This document shows positions 34,809-43,424 of a stretch of DNA of 59,333 nt, in pieces; positions within the stretch are counted from its first letter, which is position 1; each line of letters begins with the position of its first letter. The stretch spans positions 1 to 59,333 of the forward strand of contig JAPYTD010000025.1 of the NCBI GenBank assembly GCA_029936315.1, read 5' to 3'. Position numbers and translations under genes: made by a program. A model generated the notes under the pieces. The model was not told where the DNA came from, made no database searches, and saw nothing but the letters and a program-made list of their open reading frames with translations. This DNA comes from Planctomycetota bacterium. GTDB lineage: Bacteria > Planctomycetota > UBA1135 > UBA2386.

Positions 34809-36422
34809 ATGCACAGCGGTGGTAGCAGCCACGATTCGGGTCGCAGGTCTCCGTTGATTGCACTGGTAGGGACTATCGGAATGCTCTGCGTGCTGGCTCA
34901 ACCCATGTGCGCGCAAGTTCGCGTCGACACCGTCGGTTCGATTGCCAAAGGCAACAGCCTCTACCAAGAGCGTTTCAGAGAACTACTGCTCTCCCATAAG
35001 ACCGGGGATTTCGCCGCGGGTTGGGAGCTGGCGCGAACCCTCGGGCGGCCGGTTGCGCCGTTGTTATGGGAGATGTTCGGTGCCAAGCAATCCAACGTCA
35101 GGCCGCGGTTGGTGTTGTTGATTGCAGCAGTGCTGGCGGGTGGCCCCGCCGAAGATGAACGTCTGTTTGCGTTGCTGGATCGCCCAAGGCCGTTGCTGAG
35201 AGAGCGCACCATGACGTCCTTGTTGCTGGCGCTTGGGCCGCGCCGGCAGCGCGCGGTCGATGACTTTTGGACCCGCGTTATTGGTCCCAATACCGAACCC
35301 GAGGCCCTACTTGGATTGGCGGCGCGGTTGGCGTGCGCGCGCTTTCCCGGGTCGACCAAAGGCACGGCAATTATTCATGAGGGAGATCCCGGAATGTTGG
35401 CCGCGGCGGCGTTCGGTGGCTTCCGAATGTCGCCCCAGCTACTGCGCACCATGTGGCGAAGTCGAGATCGCTACTCCGAACTGTTCCATCGCGGCGTGCT
35501 GCTTGGCGACGGTTGGCGGCTCGGAATCGAGGGCATCAAGCCGCCCACTGAGCACCTGGACTACGCCAAGAATCTGTTGCGAGATACCAGTGCCCGGCTG
35601 GCGGCATCGCACGCGGCAGCGATCCTGTTGCGAGCGCGCGCTGGCGTGTTGGACCCGCGCGGTGATCGGCCGGATTGGCGCTTGCTGCAGCTGTGTGCCA
35701 GCCAGTCTGCAAGCCGCGAAGTCCTGCGGGATTGGTTGCCGGCGATGGCGCTGCCACGTGACGAAGAGCCGGCACGCATCGCAGTTGCCTATGCATTGTG
35801 GCAACCCGTCGACAAGATCCTGAAGGAGCACAAACAGTGGAGCGTCGACAAACGCATACGCAGCCACGTTGCGGTGGCGCTGGCATTCCGGATGGCGGCG
35901 GGTAGCGGCAGCACATCCGGTTCTGGCAATGGGGACAGCGCCACTGGGAACTCGGCCACGGGCACGGACGGCAGTCCGTCGAACAACGATTCGGGTGCCG
36001 AACGTCGGGTCACCCTTGTGTTGCCCGAGGTGCCCGAGTTTCGTTTCGTCGTTTGGGCGAGTGGCGGTGAGTTTGGCAGCGGCTTGCCCTGCGAGGATCC
36101 GAATCTGCAACGGCTATGCGATCTGGTTGCCGCCGGGCGGGCGAGCCGGGCCGTTGTGCGCCGAACGATGGAAGAAGCGCTGTGGCGTTGGGGTAGCCAT
36201 CCTGGCATGGGCCAGTGGCGGGAAGAGCGTTTGTTGATTCGCGATCTGCTGCTGGCGGGCAGCGACACCGGGCGCAGATACCCGTCGCATCTGCGGCCAA
36301 GCCAGCGCTACTTTGCGACCGGCCTCGACAAGGGGGACAGCTTCTACACGGTCGCCTCCGAGTTGTTTGAGTTCTTGGAGCGTCCGGTCACACCAGTGCC
36401 CTTCGAGTACCGGCTCAAGTAA
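34809..36422 (+). CDS. Secreted helical protein, function unknown
   Basis: The ~537-residue product has a signal peptide (hydrophobic 'LIALVGTIGMLCVLAQ', likely cut near 'MCA') and a helix-rich, HEAT-like body (for example 'VRPRLVLLIAAVLAGG', 'LRERTMTSLLLALG'), plus a low-complexity Gly/Ser/Asp insertion around residues 370-400. No catalytic motif was recognised. The start is uncertain: ATG at 34794 would overlap the divergent start by two bases, and ATG at 34809 is used here. The promoters of the two divergent genes must then lie inside each other's coding region. HEAT-like proteins elsewhere in the window suggest a lineage-specific scaffold class. Confidence 0.72.
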   Translation: MHSGGSSHDSGRRSPLIALVGTIGMLCVLAQPMCAQVRVDTVGSIAKGNSLYQERFRELLLSHKTGDFAAGWELARTLGRPVAPLLWEMFGAKQSNVRPRLVLLIAAVLAGGPAEDERLFALLDRPRPLLRERTMTSLLLALGPRRQRAVDDFWTRVIGPNTEPEALLGLAARLACARFPGSTKGTAIIHEGDPGMLAAAAFGGFRMSPQLLRTMWRSRDRYSELFHRGVLLGDGWRLGIEGIKPPTEHLDYAKNLLRDTSARLAASHAAAILLRARAGVLDPRGDRPDWRLLQLCASQSASREVLRDWLPAMALPRDEEPARIAVAYALWQPVDKILKEHKQWSVDKRIRSHVAVALAFRMAAGSGSTSGSGNGDSATGNSATGTDGSPSNNDSGAERRVTLVLPEVPEFRFVVWASGGEFGSGLPCEDPNLQRLCDLVAAGRASRAVVRRTMEEALWRWGSHPGMGQWREERLLIRDLLLAGSDTGRRYPSHLRPSQRYFATGLDKGDSFYTVASELFEFLERPVTPVPFEYRLK

Positions 36423-36576
36423 CCGCTGCCAACCCAACCCCGGAAGCTTGCGTCGCCAAGAGCCGTCAGCGAGGATCGGCCCAAGTACTTCTGGTTCGCT
36501 GCAACGGCGCCAACCACCACTCGTTGTGCAGGCCTCAATAGGCGAACCCCGCCAGTATTCTCCCCGGCAGTGTTCT

Positions 36577-37695
36577 CTAGAGACGCTTCAGAACCTGCAG
36601 CAAGGCAGTGGCATCGTGATCGGATGTGTTGGGCCCAGTAGCGATGCGCACGGTCCCGGCGGCGCTGGTACCGAGCTGTTCGTGCGCCCACGGCGCGCAA
36701 TGGAACCCAGCCCGAGCATGGATGCCTTGGCCCGACAGGATCGTTCCGATCTCGATTGGATCATAGTCGTCGTGCACGAAACTCAAGACCGGCGTGCGCG
36801 TCGTTGTGCCGGGCGAAAGAATGCGCACTTTGGGCAGTTCGCGCAGACCTGCTTCGATCTTGTTCAGGCTAACCAGGCTGCGATCAAGGAGCACGTCGGG
36901 ACCATGTTCGCCCAGCCAATGCAACGCCGCCGCGGTGCCAAACAGCGCTGGCGTATTGGGTGTGCCGGCTTCGAACGCCTGAGGCCACTCGGTCGGGTGG
37001 CGTTCGAGCGCCACACTGCTGCCAGTGCCGCCGTACTTCTGCGGCAGCATCGCCAGATCCGCGTGCGCCGAGACAAAGCCGAGGCCGGGTGGTCCGTGCA
37101 TGGCCTTATGGCAACTGCCAACGACGACATCCGCGCCGACGTCGAGCGGCAGGTAGCCGGCGGTTTGGCTGACGTCGAGAACGGTTTGGGTGCCGACCTT
37201 GCGTGCCGTCTCGCAGATGCGTTTGGCATCGAAAACGCCGCCAGTGATGTTGCTCGCGTGCGTGAACACCAGAACCCTGGCAGGTTGCTTGTGCAACGCT
37301 TCGCAGATGGCATCCGTCGTTGGGCCATGCGCTGCGCCGCGATCCGGAACGTCGATGGTGAGGTTGCGTTGATCTCGCAGGGCCAGCAGCGCACGAACGA
37401 CCGAGGAGTGTTCGAACGGAGTCGTCATGACCCGACTCTCGTTTGACAGCAACGCACGCAGGACCAGATTGAGCCCTTCGGTCGCACCCGAACAAAACGC
37501 GATGCGGTCGGCTGGGTGGCCGGTCATCGCGGCGATGCCCTGTCGCACGCGTTGCACGGTCTCAAAGGCTTCACGAGTCCGCGGGCCGTCGCCGCGTTCG
37601 GCGCTGATGCCGATGTGCGTGAACCAGTGTTGGCACGCGGCAACCACGGAGTCTGGCTTGGGCCAACTGGTCGCCGCGTGGTCGAGGTAGATCAT
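36577..37695 (-). CDS. Class V aminotransferase, cysteine desulfurase family
   Basis: The 372-residue protein begins 'MIYLDHAATSWPKPDSV', matching the cysteine-desulfurase-like family (EF2568 type). The pyridoxal-phosphate Lys is K197 in 'GSCHKAMHG', and a Cys at 333 in 'ARAGFHCAPW' lies where the persulfide-forming Cys of desulfurases is. The enzyme would take sulfur from cysteine and pass it to an acceptor. I chose ATG 37695, which overlaps the stop of the upstream gene by 4 bp (ATGA), so it is co-translated with the ThiF/MoeB-like gene. The acceptor (ThiS/MoaD-type or otherwise) is not in the window. Confidence 0.85.
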   Translation of the reverse strand: MIYLDHAATSWPKPDSVVAACQHWFTHIGISAERGDGPRTREAFETVQRVRQGIAAMTGHPADRIAFCSGATEGLNLVLRALLSNESRVMTTPFEHSSVVRALLALRDQRNLTIDVPDRGAAHGPTTDAICEALHKQPARVLVFTHASNITGGVFDAKRICETARKVGTQTVLDVSQTAGYLPLDVGADVVVGSCHKAMHGPPGLGFVSAHADLAMLPQKYGGTGSSVALERHPTEWPQAFEAGTPNTPALFGTAAALHWLGEHGPDVLLDRSLVSLNKIEAGLRELPKVRILSPGTTTRTPVLSFVHDDYDPIEIGTILSGQGIHARAGFHCAPWAHEQLGTSAAGTVRIATGPNTSDHDATALLQVLKRL

Positions 37696-38714
37696 GTCAG
37701 CCAGCGATCGTACAGCGCTCGGGCACGCAGCGGATCGTGCACGCCGAATAACAGGGCGCGACCTCCGGGGAACACGGTGAACTTGCAACCATCGACTGCG
37801 AAGCGCACCAAGTGTGGCGTTAGCACGAGGTCTTCGACCGATCCCTTGAGCTGGCTCGCCAGCGTCGCAAGGTCGAGGGGTTCACGATCAGGCGGATCGA
37901 TCTGTACCGCGTCACGCCCGCACAATGTCACGGCGGTGGTTGGCGCCTCCGTAATGGCGGGATAGTTGCCACCGTTGCACACCACACAATCAGCAGCGGG
38001 CTGGACCGCCAACGGCAGCACGCTGTAGTTGCCGCGGAACACGTCGCAAGTGAACACGCCCGCGGTCTTCTCCATTCCGAGCAGCAGTTTGATGGCCTCG
38101 GCCGACTGGAACGACGTCACCGCGGTAATTGCCGAAGCCAGGATGCCAGAAGTTTCGCAGTTGCCGACGTCTGCCTGCGCGGGCGCCGTTGGCCATAGAC
38201 ACCGCAGGCAGGCGCCATCGGCAGTGATCACCATGCTGGCACCCTCCGTGCCAACTGCACCGGCGTAGATCCAGGGGATGCCTTGTTGGCGGCACCAGTC
38301 GTTGAGCAGGTAACGCGTCGGGAAGTTGTCCGTTCCGTCGAGCACCAGATCGGGTTGTTCTGGCAACGCCTTGAGGAACTCCGCTGAGCAGTCGGCGACG
38401 TGTGCAGTCACGGTCACGTCGCTATTGATCTTGGCGAGATGGTCGCGCGCAGCGATGGCCTTGGGCAAACCCTCCGCAGCATCATGTTCTGTGAACAGGA
38501 TCTGCCGCTGGAGGTTGCTCCATTCGACAATGTCGCGGTCGCACAGGTGGATCGATCCGACGCCGGCGCGCGCCAGAGTATCCGCGAGGTGCGTGCCGAG
38601 GGCACCGCAGCCGACGATCAGGACCGTTGCGCCGGCGAGCTTTGCTTGGCCATCTTCCCCAATGCCGACGACCCGCATCTGCCGGCTGTAGCGATGGGCG
38701 GCTTGCTTTGACAT
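37692..38714 (-). CDS. ThiF/MoeB-family adenylyltransferase
   Basis: The 340-residue E1-like enzyme contains the ATP-binding 'VLIVGCGALGTHLADTLARA', 'DRDIVEWSNLQRQ' and 'DLVLDGTDNFPTRYLLND' motifs. Two CxxC pairs ('CLRC' and 'CVVC') form the structural zinc site, and 'NCETSGIL' is typical of the family. The last ~80 residues form the tail usual in standalone MoeB-like proteins ('CGRDAVQIDPP ... VFPGGRALLFGVHDP'). Such enzymes adenylate the C-terminus of a ubiquitin-like sulfur carrier (MoaD, ThiS) for sulfur transfer in molybdopterin or thiamine synthesis. Which carrier is used is unknown. ATG 38714 lies 73 bp from the upstream ferredoxin gene. Confidence 0.85.
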   Translation of the reverse strand: MSKQAAHRYSRQMRVVGIGEDGQAKLAGATVLIVGCGALGTHLADTLARAGVGSIHLCDRDIVEWSNLQRQILFTEHDAAEGLPKAIAARDHLAKINSDVTVTAHVADCSAEFLKALPEQPDLVLDGTDNFPTRYLLNDWCRQQGIPWIYAGAVGTEGASMVITADGACLRCLWPTAPAQADVGNCETSGILASAITAVTSFQSAEAIKLLLGMEKTAGVFTCDVFRGNYSVLPLAVQPAADCVVCNGGNYPAITEAPTTAVTLCGRDAVQIDPPDREPLDLATLASQLKGSVEDLVLTPHLVRFAVDGCKFTVFPGGRALLFGVHDPLRARALYDRWLT

Positions 38715-38787
38715 CCGTCTGTGGGGGTCGAGGTCCGGGTAGGGTCGCCAGCCGACGATCTGCGTCGACGAGGCGCACCCAGCGGCT

Positions 38788-39030
38788 CTACGTCGGGAAG
38801 TAGTCCGCGTTGGATTTGATGTAGCTCGACCACTGATCCGGCAAGTCTTCCTCGGCGAAGATCGCGGTGACGGGGCAGGCGTCGACACACAACGTGCAAT
38901 CGATACAGTCGATCGGGTTGATATACAGTTGCGCGTCGGCGTCTTCGCCGTGGATGCAATCCACTGGGCAGACATCGACACATGCCTTGTCTTTGACGGT
39001 GACGCAAGGTTCAGCGATGACGTGGGTCAT
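38788..39030 (-). CDS. 7Fe (3Fe-4S/4Fe-4S) ferredoxin
   Basis: The 80-residue protein has cysteines at 9, 17, 21 and 25 and at 42, 45, 48 and 52 ('CIDCTLCVDACPV'). The spacing C-x7-C-x3-C with no Cys at the position equivalent to the 11th, then C-x2-C-x2-C-x3-CP, is that of 7-iron ferredoxins of the FdxA type; by analogy C9, C17 and C52 hold the 3Fe cluster and C21, C42, C45 and C48 the 4Fe cluster. It is an electron carrier, here adjacent to sulfur-transfer genes. Position upstream in the same direction suggests an operon, but the 73-bp gap allows separate transcription. Confidence 0.9.
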   Translation of the reverse strand: MTHVIAEPCVTVKDKACVDVCPVDCIHGEDADAQLYINPIDCIDCTLCVDACPVTAIFAEEDLPDQWSSYIKSNADYFPT

Positions 39031-39139
39031 GGAGGCGTATCAAGGGGTTGGATGGAGAATTGAGCATGGCGACCTTAGCGGCGCGTTGCGCCGATGTCAC
39101 CGTGCTCGCTACACCGAATCTGGATCTGAGATCGCTTGC

Positions 39140-39161
39140 CAGTGATCGCTTGCGATCACTG
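39140..39161 (-). terminator. Perfect hairpin downstream of tRNA-Leu
   Basis: CAGTGATCGC pairs perfectly with GCGATCACTG around the loop TT (39140-39149 with 39152-39161). It lies 18 bases beyond the tRNA 3' end, in the transcribed direction. No T-run follows on either strand, so it may be a processing or Rho-type signal. An extra copy of GATCGCTTGC lies just beside it. Confidence 0.45.
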
Positions 39162-39178
39162 TGCACACGAAGGAAACG

Positions 39179-39266
39179 TGGTGCGAGTGCAGGGACTCGA
39201 ACCCTGATGAGCTATTAACTCGCGGGCACCTAAAGCCCGTGCGTCTGCCAATTCCGCCACACTCGC
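39179..39266 (-). tRNA. tRNA-Leu (UAG), CCA encoded
   Basis: On the minus strand the acceptor stem GCGAGTG/CACTCGC pairs fully. The anticodon stem CGGGC/GCCCG closes the loop TTTAGGT, giving anticodon UAG (Leu). The long variable arm and the T arm CAGGG-TTCGAGT-CCCTG are typical of class II leucine tRNA. Discriminator A is followed by an encoded CCA. Confidence 0.95.
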
Positions 39267-39276
39267 GTGGACGCGA

Positions 39277-39305
39277 ACGCTAGCCCGTTGGCGTCGCCGA
39301 GCCAA
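39277..39305 (-). promoter_or_regulatory. Candidate promoter of tRNA-Leu
   Basis: On the minus strand TTGGCT (39300-39305) and TAGCGT (39277-39282) are 17 bases apart, ending 10 bases before the tRNA 5' end. The form (TTG..T, 17, TAG..T) resembles the candidate before tRNA-Glu. Weak matches; placement supports it. Confidence 0.3.
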
Positions 39306-39416
39306 GCTCACTTTGAAACGCTCCAGAGGTCTCGCTTCAGGTCCCACTGTTTGCTGCCGATCCACAGACCAGCACGGAACGCCTCTGCGTAGAGGTCACG
39401 TGTTCGCGAGACAACC

Positions 39417-41825
39417 ATGACATGCACCAATCCTTCTGCTTCTGAGGCTCATCGTGGGCTGGGGCTAAGCCTCGCCCTGGGCGCTGTTTTGGCGTTGGCA
39501 TCCTGTGGCGCGGGCGTCGAAGAGACGAGCAATACTGGTAACCCCGGTGGTGGGGGTGGTGGTAGTGGTAGTGGTGGCGGTAATGGCGGTGGCGGGGGTA
39601 GCGGCGGCGATCCTGATCCTGGTGGCGGGGGTAGCGGCGGCAATCCTGATCCTGGTGGCGGCGGTGGCCCGGGTGGCCCCGGCGGCTCGGGTAATCCCTT
39701 GGCGATCGTGCTCGATTTCTCCGTGGATAACGAGTCGAGCCTGCCGCGCACGGAGACGATTCGCGCGTCAGTGCCCTTTCCGCAAGGCGGCTACCTGCCG
39801 GCCGACCTGGACAACATGGTCGTAAGTGGCCATCAGACGTCTTGGCACCCGATGCAGTACTGGGCCGATGGCCGCATCAAGATTGCGCAGGCTCAGTTCA
39901 CCGACGAGTTCGCTCCCGGGGAGAGCAAGCAATACGTGGTCGCTCGCGACGAGCCGGCGTTGACCGGCGCGTTCACGCGCAACCCCTGGGTGGAGGAGTT
40001 CGCGCCTACGCTCGAGATCGGCGCGCAAGTGCGCGACACGTTTCAGGTTGCGTATCGCAGCTTCGTGACTGGCGAAGGCGAGCTGCTGCAGACTTCTCCT
40101 CTGGTTGAGACCCGCCGTTATCGCACCTACCACGAGGCCACTCTCGCCCCAGGGATCGGGCGTGACTACCTGACCTCGACGTACTACGTCACGGAGTTTC
40201 GCGACATGCCGTTTGTGGTCGTCGATTGGGTCATCGGCAACGACTACCTCGGCGCCGATGACCCACCGCCCGGAAACACGGATCCGAACCTTGTGGCGCT
40301 TGGCGATGCCGACGTGCGATCGGCGTACTTCTTGTGGAAGGGTGTAACCGCCTGTGAGCCTTACCGTCCGGATACGGAAAATATCGAAGACGCGGTCACG
40401 TTATCCAACGGCAACTATCAGGCCTTCCGTGTCATGCATGACACGTATCTGTCGGATGCCCAGACGCGTCGCTATCGGTTCGTGCTGCGCTTCGAGCCGT
40501 CGGGCGCCTCTCAGGCAGACCTTGAGCGTTGGCGTGACACTGCGACCGGCATCATTGAGAAACCGATGTTCGCACTTGCCAGCCAGGCTGCATGGGAGCA
40601 GACCGCGGCGGCTGGACTGTTGGGCGGCCCCATTCCTGGCCCCAGCAACTCCAATACTCGTGCCCGGGCCGATTACGATGGCTGGGCCAACTACCCGTGG
40701 TTTGGCACGTGGGGCAGCCGTGGCGACGCGCTGGTCACCGCGACCACTGGCACTCCGCGCAATCATCCGCTGAGCCCTGAATTGGCGCACGCGATCCAGG
40801 GCCAGCATCATCGCCTGATCGAACGCCTTGAGCAGATGGCCTGGGCGCAGGCGATGCGGCCGTACCATCTGTGGCAACTTGAGGTCGGAGCGGAACAGCA
40901 GATCCTGCTCTGGGATGGCATCCCGTTTCTGATCGTTCCCGGTGAGCACCTCGGGCGCCTGGAACTGAGAGACGCGGATCCATATCCAAATTACCGCACG
41001 CTTAGTGTCGGCCAGCCCAAAGCGCACGGATGGCTGCACTTTGATCACGAGCACTGGACGACCGACTTGCTGTTCGACTACTGGACGATAACGGGTGACG
41101 AGTGGGCCAAGGAAGAACTGCGCCAGCTTGGCCAGAGTCTAAAGGGCCTGATGCGCCTCCAGTACTACTACACCCAGAGCATTCAGGCGGCGCGCGCCGA
41201 AGGCTGGTGCATGCAGGGATGGGCGCAGGTCTACCAAGCAACGCAGGACGACTCGATCAAGACGTATGCGATGCGTCGGCTCAATGAGATCATTGAAGTG
41301 GAGCGCGAGAAGGATCATCCGAGCCGCGCGATGACGTTCCAAGGCAACTACGCTGGCACGGAGTGGCCGATGAATCATGAGTTCTTCATGCCGTGGCAGC
41401 ACGGTGCGGTGCTCTATGGATTTCTTGGTGCCTACCGTGCCTTTGAAGAGCCGCTGTTGCTTGAGATCGCCGAAGACGTGGTCGACACGGTCGAGTACTC
41501 GTGGGTCACCAACATGAGCCACCCGACCTTTGGCTTCGTGCAGCAAGGGCTGCGTTACTACACGCCGGTCACTTACAATGGTGCATCGATCCCGGCGAAC
41601 TTCTGGGACAACCTCGCGATCGGCGCGCGCTTCGGCGATAGCCCGCTAGGCGGCGCGCACACGTTCCTAGGCGCCAGTCTTCATCTGCTGGCGGACTTTA
41701 CCGAGGACGCCAATGTGCGCAGTCGGGCGCTGCTATACGGCGGCATGATCCTGGGCACCGTCAACGGCAACGGTCGTTGGAACAAGTGGAACTACTGTGT
41801 GCCGAGTAGCTATTTGACGCCTTAG
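39417..41825 (+). CDS. Lipoprotein, exo-rhamnogalacturonan-lyase-like (PcRGLX/YetA type)
   Basis: The 802-residue protein has a lipobox 'LALASC', a Gly/Asp/Pro linker (about residues 40-95) and a barrel-like N-terminal domain ('IRASVPFPQGGYLP ... WHPMQYWADGRIKIAQ') resembling the RIFT-type domain of PcRGLX/YetA-like exo-rhamnogalacturonan lyases. A long (alpha/alpha)-toroid-like region follows, with 'MAWAQAMRPYHLWQL' and 'HGWLHFDHEHW'. By family it would cleave polysaccharides such as rhamnogalacturonan at the cell surface. The assignment rests on remembered motifs, so fold is more certain than substrate. Its TAG overlaps the convergent stop of the acetyltransferase gene (41822-41825). The start ATG at 39417 lies 150 bp from tRNA-Leu. 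Confidence 0.65.
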   Translation: MTCTNPSASEAHRGLGLSLALGAVLALASCGAGVEETSNTGNPGGGGGGSGSGGGNGGGGGSGGDPDPGGGGSGGNPDPGGGGGPGGPGGSGNPLAIVLDFSVDNESSLPRTETIRASVPFPQGGYLPADLDNMVVSGHQTSWHPMQYWADGRIKIAQAQFTDEFAPGESKQYVVARDEPALTGAFTRNPWVEEFAPTLEIGAQVRDTFQVAYRSFVTGEGELLQTSPLVETRRYRTYHEATLAPGIGRDYLTSTYYVTEFRDMPFVVVDWVIGNDYLGADDPPPGNTDPNLVALGDADVRSAYFLWKGVTACEPYRPDTENIEDAVTLSNGNYQAFRVMHDTYLSDAQTRRYRFVLRFEPSGASQADLERWRDTATGIIEKPMFALASQAAWEQTAAAGLLGGPIPGPSNSNTRARADYDGWANYPWFGTWGSRGDALVTATTGTPRNHPLSPELAHAIQGQHHRLIERLEQMAWAQAMRPYHLWQLEVGAEQQILLWDGIPFLIVPGEHLGRLELRDADPYPNYRTLSVGQPKAHGWLHFDHEHWTTDLLFDYWTITGDEWAKEELRQLGQSLKGLMRLQYYYTQSIQAARAEGWCMQGWAQVYQATQDDSIKTYAMRRLNEIIEVEREKDHPSRAMTFQGNYAGTEWPMNHEFFMPWQHGAVLYGFLGAYRAFEEPLLLEIAEDVVDTVEYSWVTNMSHPTFGFVQQGLRYYTPVTYNGASIPANFWDNLAIGARFGDSPLGGAHTFLGASLHLLADFTEDANVRSRALLYGGMILGTVNGNGRWNKWNYCVPSSYLTP
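39597..39662 (+). repeat. Tandem 33-bp repeat in the Gly-rich linker
   Basis: Two copies (39597-39629 and 39630-39662) differ at two positions and encode GSGGDPDPGGG and GSGGNPDPGGG. They lie in frame in the linker between the lipid anchor and the lyase-like domains, so copy number would set tether length. Confidence 0.85.
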
Positions 41826-42421
41826 CCAGCGGTGATGACGCGCCCGCACTTGCATGAGTGCGGGCCGGCCGGCATCTTGCCGTCGGCGGCGACGCGAGCG
41901 ACGAGCTCGCCGCATGCGCACACCAACCCGGTGAGACGAGCCGGGTTGCCGACGACGAGTGCGTGTTTTGGCACGTCTTTCGTGACCACGCTACCCATGC
42001 CGACCATGCAGAACTCGCCGAGTTGCAGTCCGGGGCCAATCGTGCAGTTAGCGCCGATGGTTGCGCCGCGGCCGACCGTGGTCGACAACGTTGCAGCGTC
42101 CGGCGCACTCGAACGCAGCTGCTGAACGTCAGGGTCGGTCGCCCTCGGCAGCAGGTCGTTCGTGAATACGGTGTGCGCCGCGATCATGACGCCATCGCGC
42201 AGGGTCACTCCGGCGCAGAGGTAGACGTTCGCGTTCACCTTGCACAGATCCCCGATGACCACGTCGTAGGCGATGTAGGTTTTCTCGCCGATGATGCAGT
42301 CGCGGCCAATCGACGCGCCATTTCGGATGTGGACGCCATCCCAGACCCTCGTGTCGTTGCCGATACGCACGGCGTCTTCGACGATGGCGGTTGGGTGGAT
42401 GCGGACGGATTCGTGCATCAT
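41822..42421 (-). CDS. Left-handed beta-helix N-acetyltransferase (WbpD/WlbB/QdtC-like)
   Basis: The 199-residue product is built of hexapeptide repeats ('IHPTAIVEDAVRIGNDT', 'IGANCTIG') and carries 'VFTNDLLPRA', close to the 'VFTN...PR' motif of WbpD and related sugar N-acetyltransferases that acetylate the 3-amino group of nucleotide-linked sugars. A C-terminal pair of CxC motifs ('CACGE' and 'CKCGR') looks like a small zinc ribbon. The start ATG at 42421 is used (a second ATG is at 42418). It lies 7 bp from the dehydrogenase stop, last in the minus-strand operon. Confidence 0.85.
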   Translation of the reverse strand: MMHESVRIHPTAIVEDAVRIGNDTRVWDGVHIRNGASIGRDCIIGEKTYIAYDVVIGDLCKVNANVYLCAGVTLRDGVMIAAHTVFTNDLLPRATDPDVQQLRSSAPDAATLSTTVGRGATIGANCTIGPGLQLGEFCMVGMGSVVTKDVPKHALVVGNPARLTGLVCACGELVARVAADGKMPAGPHSCKCGRVITAG

Positions 42422-42428
42422 TGCCTGC

Positions 42429-43424
42429 CTAGGCGTCGCCTTGCTGCGCCGCAGGAATGCTGAGCCAGCGCTCTTCTTTTGCGGCACGGTAGGCGCAGTC
42501 GATTACCACCACCGAAGCCAACGCGTCCGTGTCGTCGATGACCGGTGTGGCGTTGCCCTGCACGACGGCGACGAAGTTCTCGAGCTGCTTTTGGAACGCT
42601 GTGATCTTGTCGTAGCCGTCGCCGAAGGTGCGCCATTCTTCGTTGCTCGGCTTCCACCGCGACCCGCGCCAGCCAATCTCGAGGGTGCCCTTGGTGCCAT
42701 GGATGCGAACGTAGGCGTCAGTTTCTTTGTGGATGCTCCACGACAGATCGATCGAACCTAGCGCGCCGCTAGCGCTTTGGAACAGCATGCGGGCGGTGTC
42801 TTCGACTTGCAGTGGTTGCACGCGCGCGCCGAACTGTGCTTGCACTCGCGCGAGCGGACCGAGCAGGTGCCGCGCCAGGTCGACGCTGTGGCAGCCGTTA
42901 TCGATCAGGACTCCGCCGCCGCTGATGGCGGCATCGGAGTTCCAACGCTTGGTCATGTCGACGTGCGAGCAGAACACGTTTTCGTAGATCACGATGTCGC
43001 CACAGACCTTCTCGTCGAGCAACGCGCGAGCGGCCGTGACGTCGGGGGTGTAGCGGAACTTGCTCCCCATCATCAAGCGACGCTGTGCCTGCTGGGCGCA
43101 TGCGAGCATGCGTTGGGCGGCGTCGACGGTTGGCGCCAATGGTTTCTCGCACAAGACGTGCATGCCGCGGCTGAGCAGCTCGCACGACAGGGATTCGTGC
43201 ACGTTAGGTGGTGCCAGAACAAGCGCTGCGTCGACATCGGGCAGGTCAGCAAGATCTGCGCAGCTTGCGATGTCGTGCCCGTCGCTGCCGATGATGCGCT
43301 TGCGAGCACTGGCGTCGGGGTCGACGACGGCACGCAGGTTGACGCCGGCTATGCGCGTCAAGGCAGTGGCGTAGGCATTGGCTATGCCGCCGCAGCCGAT
43401 GATCGCCAGGTTGCACTCAGCCAT
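42429..43424 (-). CDS. Gfo/Idh/MocA-family oxidoreductase
   Basis: The 331-residue protein has an N-terminal Rossmann fold ('LAIIGCGGIANAYATAL', binding NAD(P)) and 'HVLCEKPLAPTVDAAQ', with the EKP motif Lys. A C-terminal alpha/beta domain with 'GGGVLIDNGCHSVDLARHLL' follows. Family members oxidise sugars or sugar nucleotides. In the WbpB/WlbA pathway this step oxidises C3 of UDP-GlcNAcA; whether the substrate is the same here is inferred from neighbours. It overlaps the upstream gene by 8 bp, so it is translationally coupled. Confidence 0.88.
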   Translation of the reverse strand: MAECNLAIIGCGGIANAYATALTRIAGVNLRAVVDPDASARKRIIGSDGHDIASCADLADLPDVDAALVLAPPNVHESLSCELLSRGMHVLCEKPLAPTVDAAQRMLACAQQAQRRLMMGSKFRYTPDVTAARALLDEKVCGDIVIYENVFCSHVDMTKRWNSDAAISGGGVLIDNGCHSVDLARHLLGPLARVQAQFGARVQPLQVEDTARMLFQSASGALGSIDLSWSIHKETDAYVRIHGTKGTLEIGWRGSRWKPSNEEWRTFGDGYDKITAFQKQLENFVAVVQGNATPVIDDTDALASVVVIDCAYRAAKEERWLSIPAAQQGDA

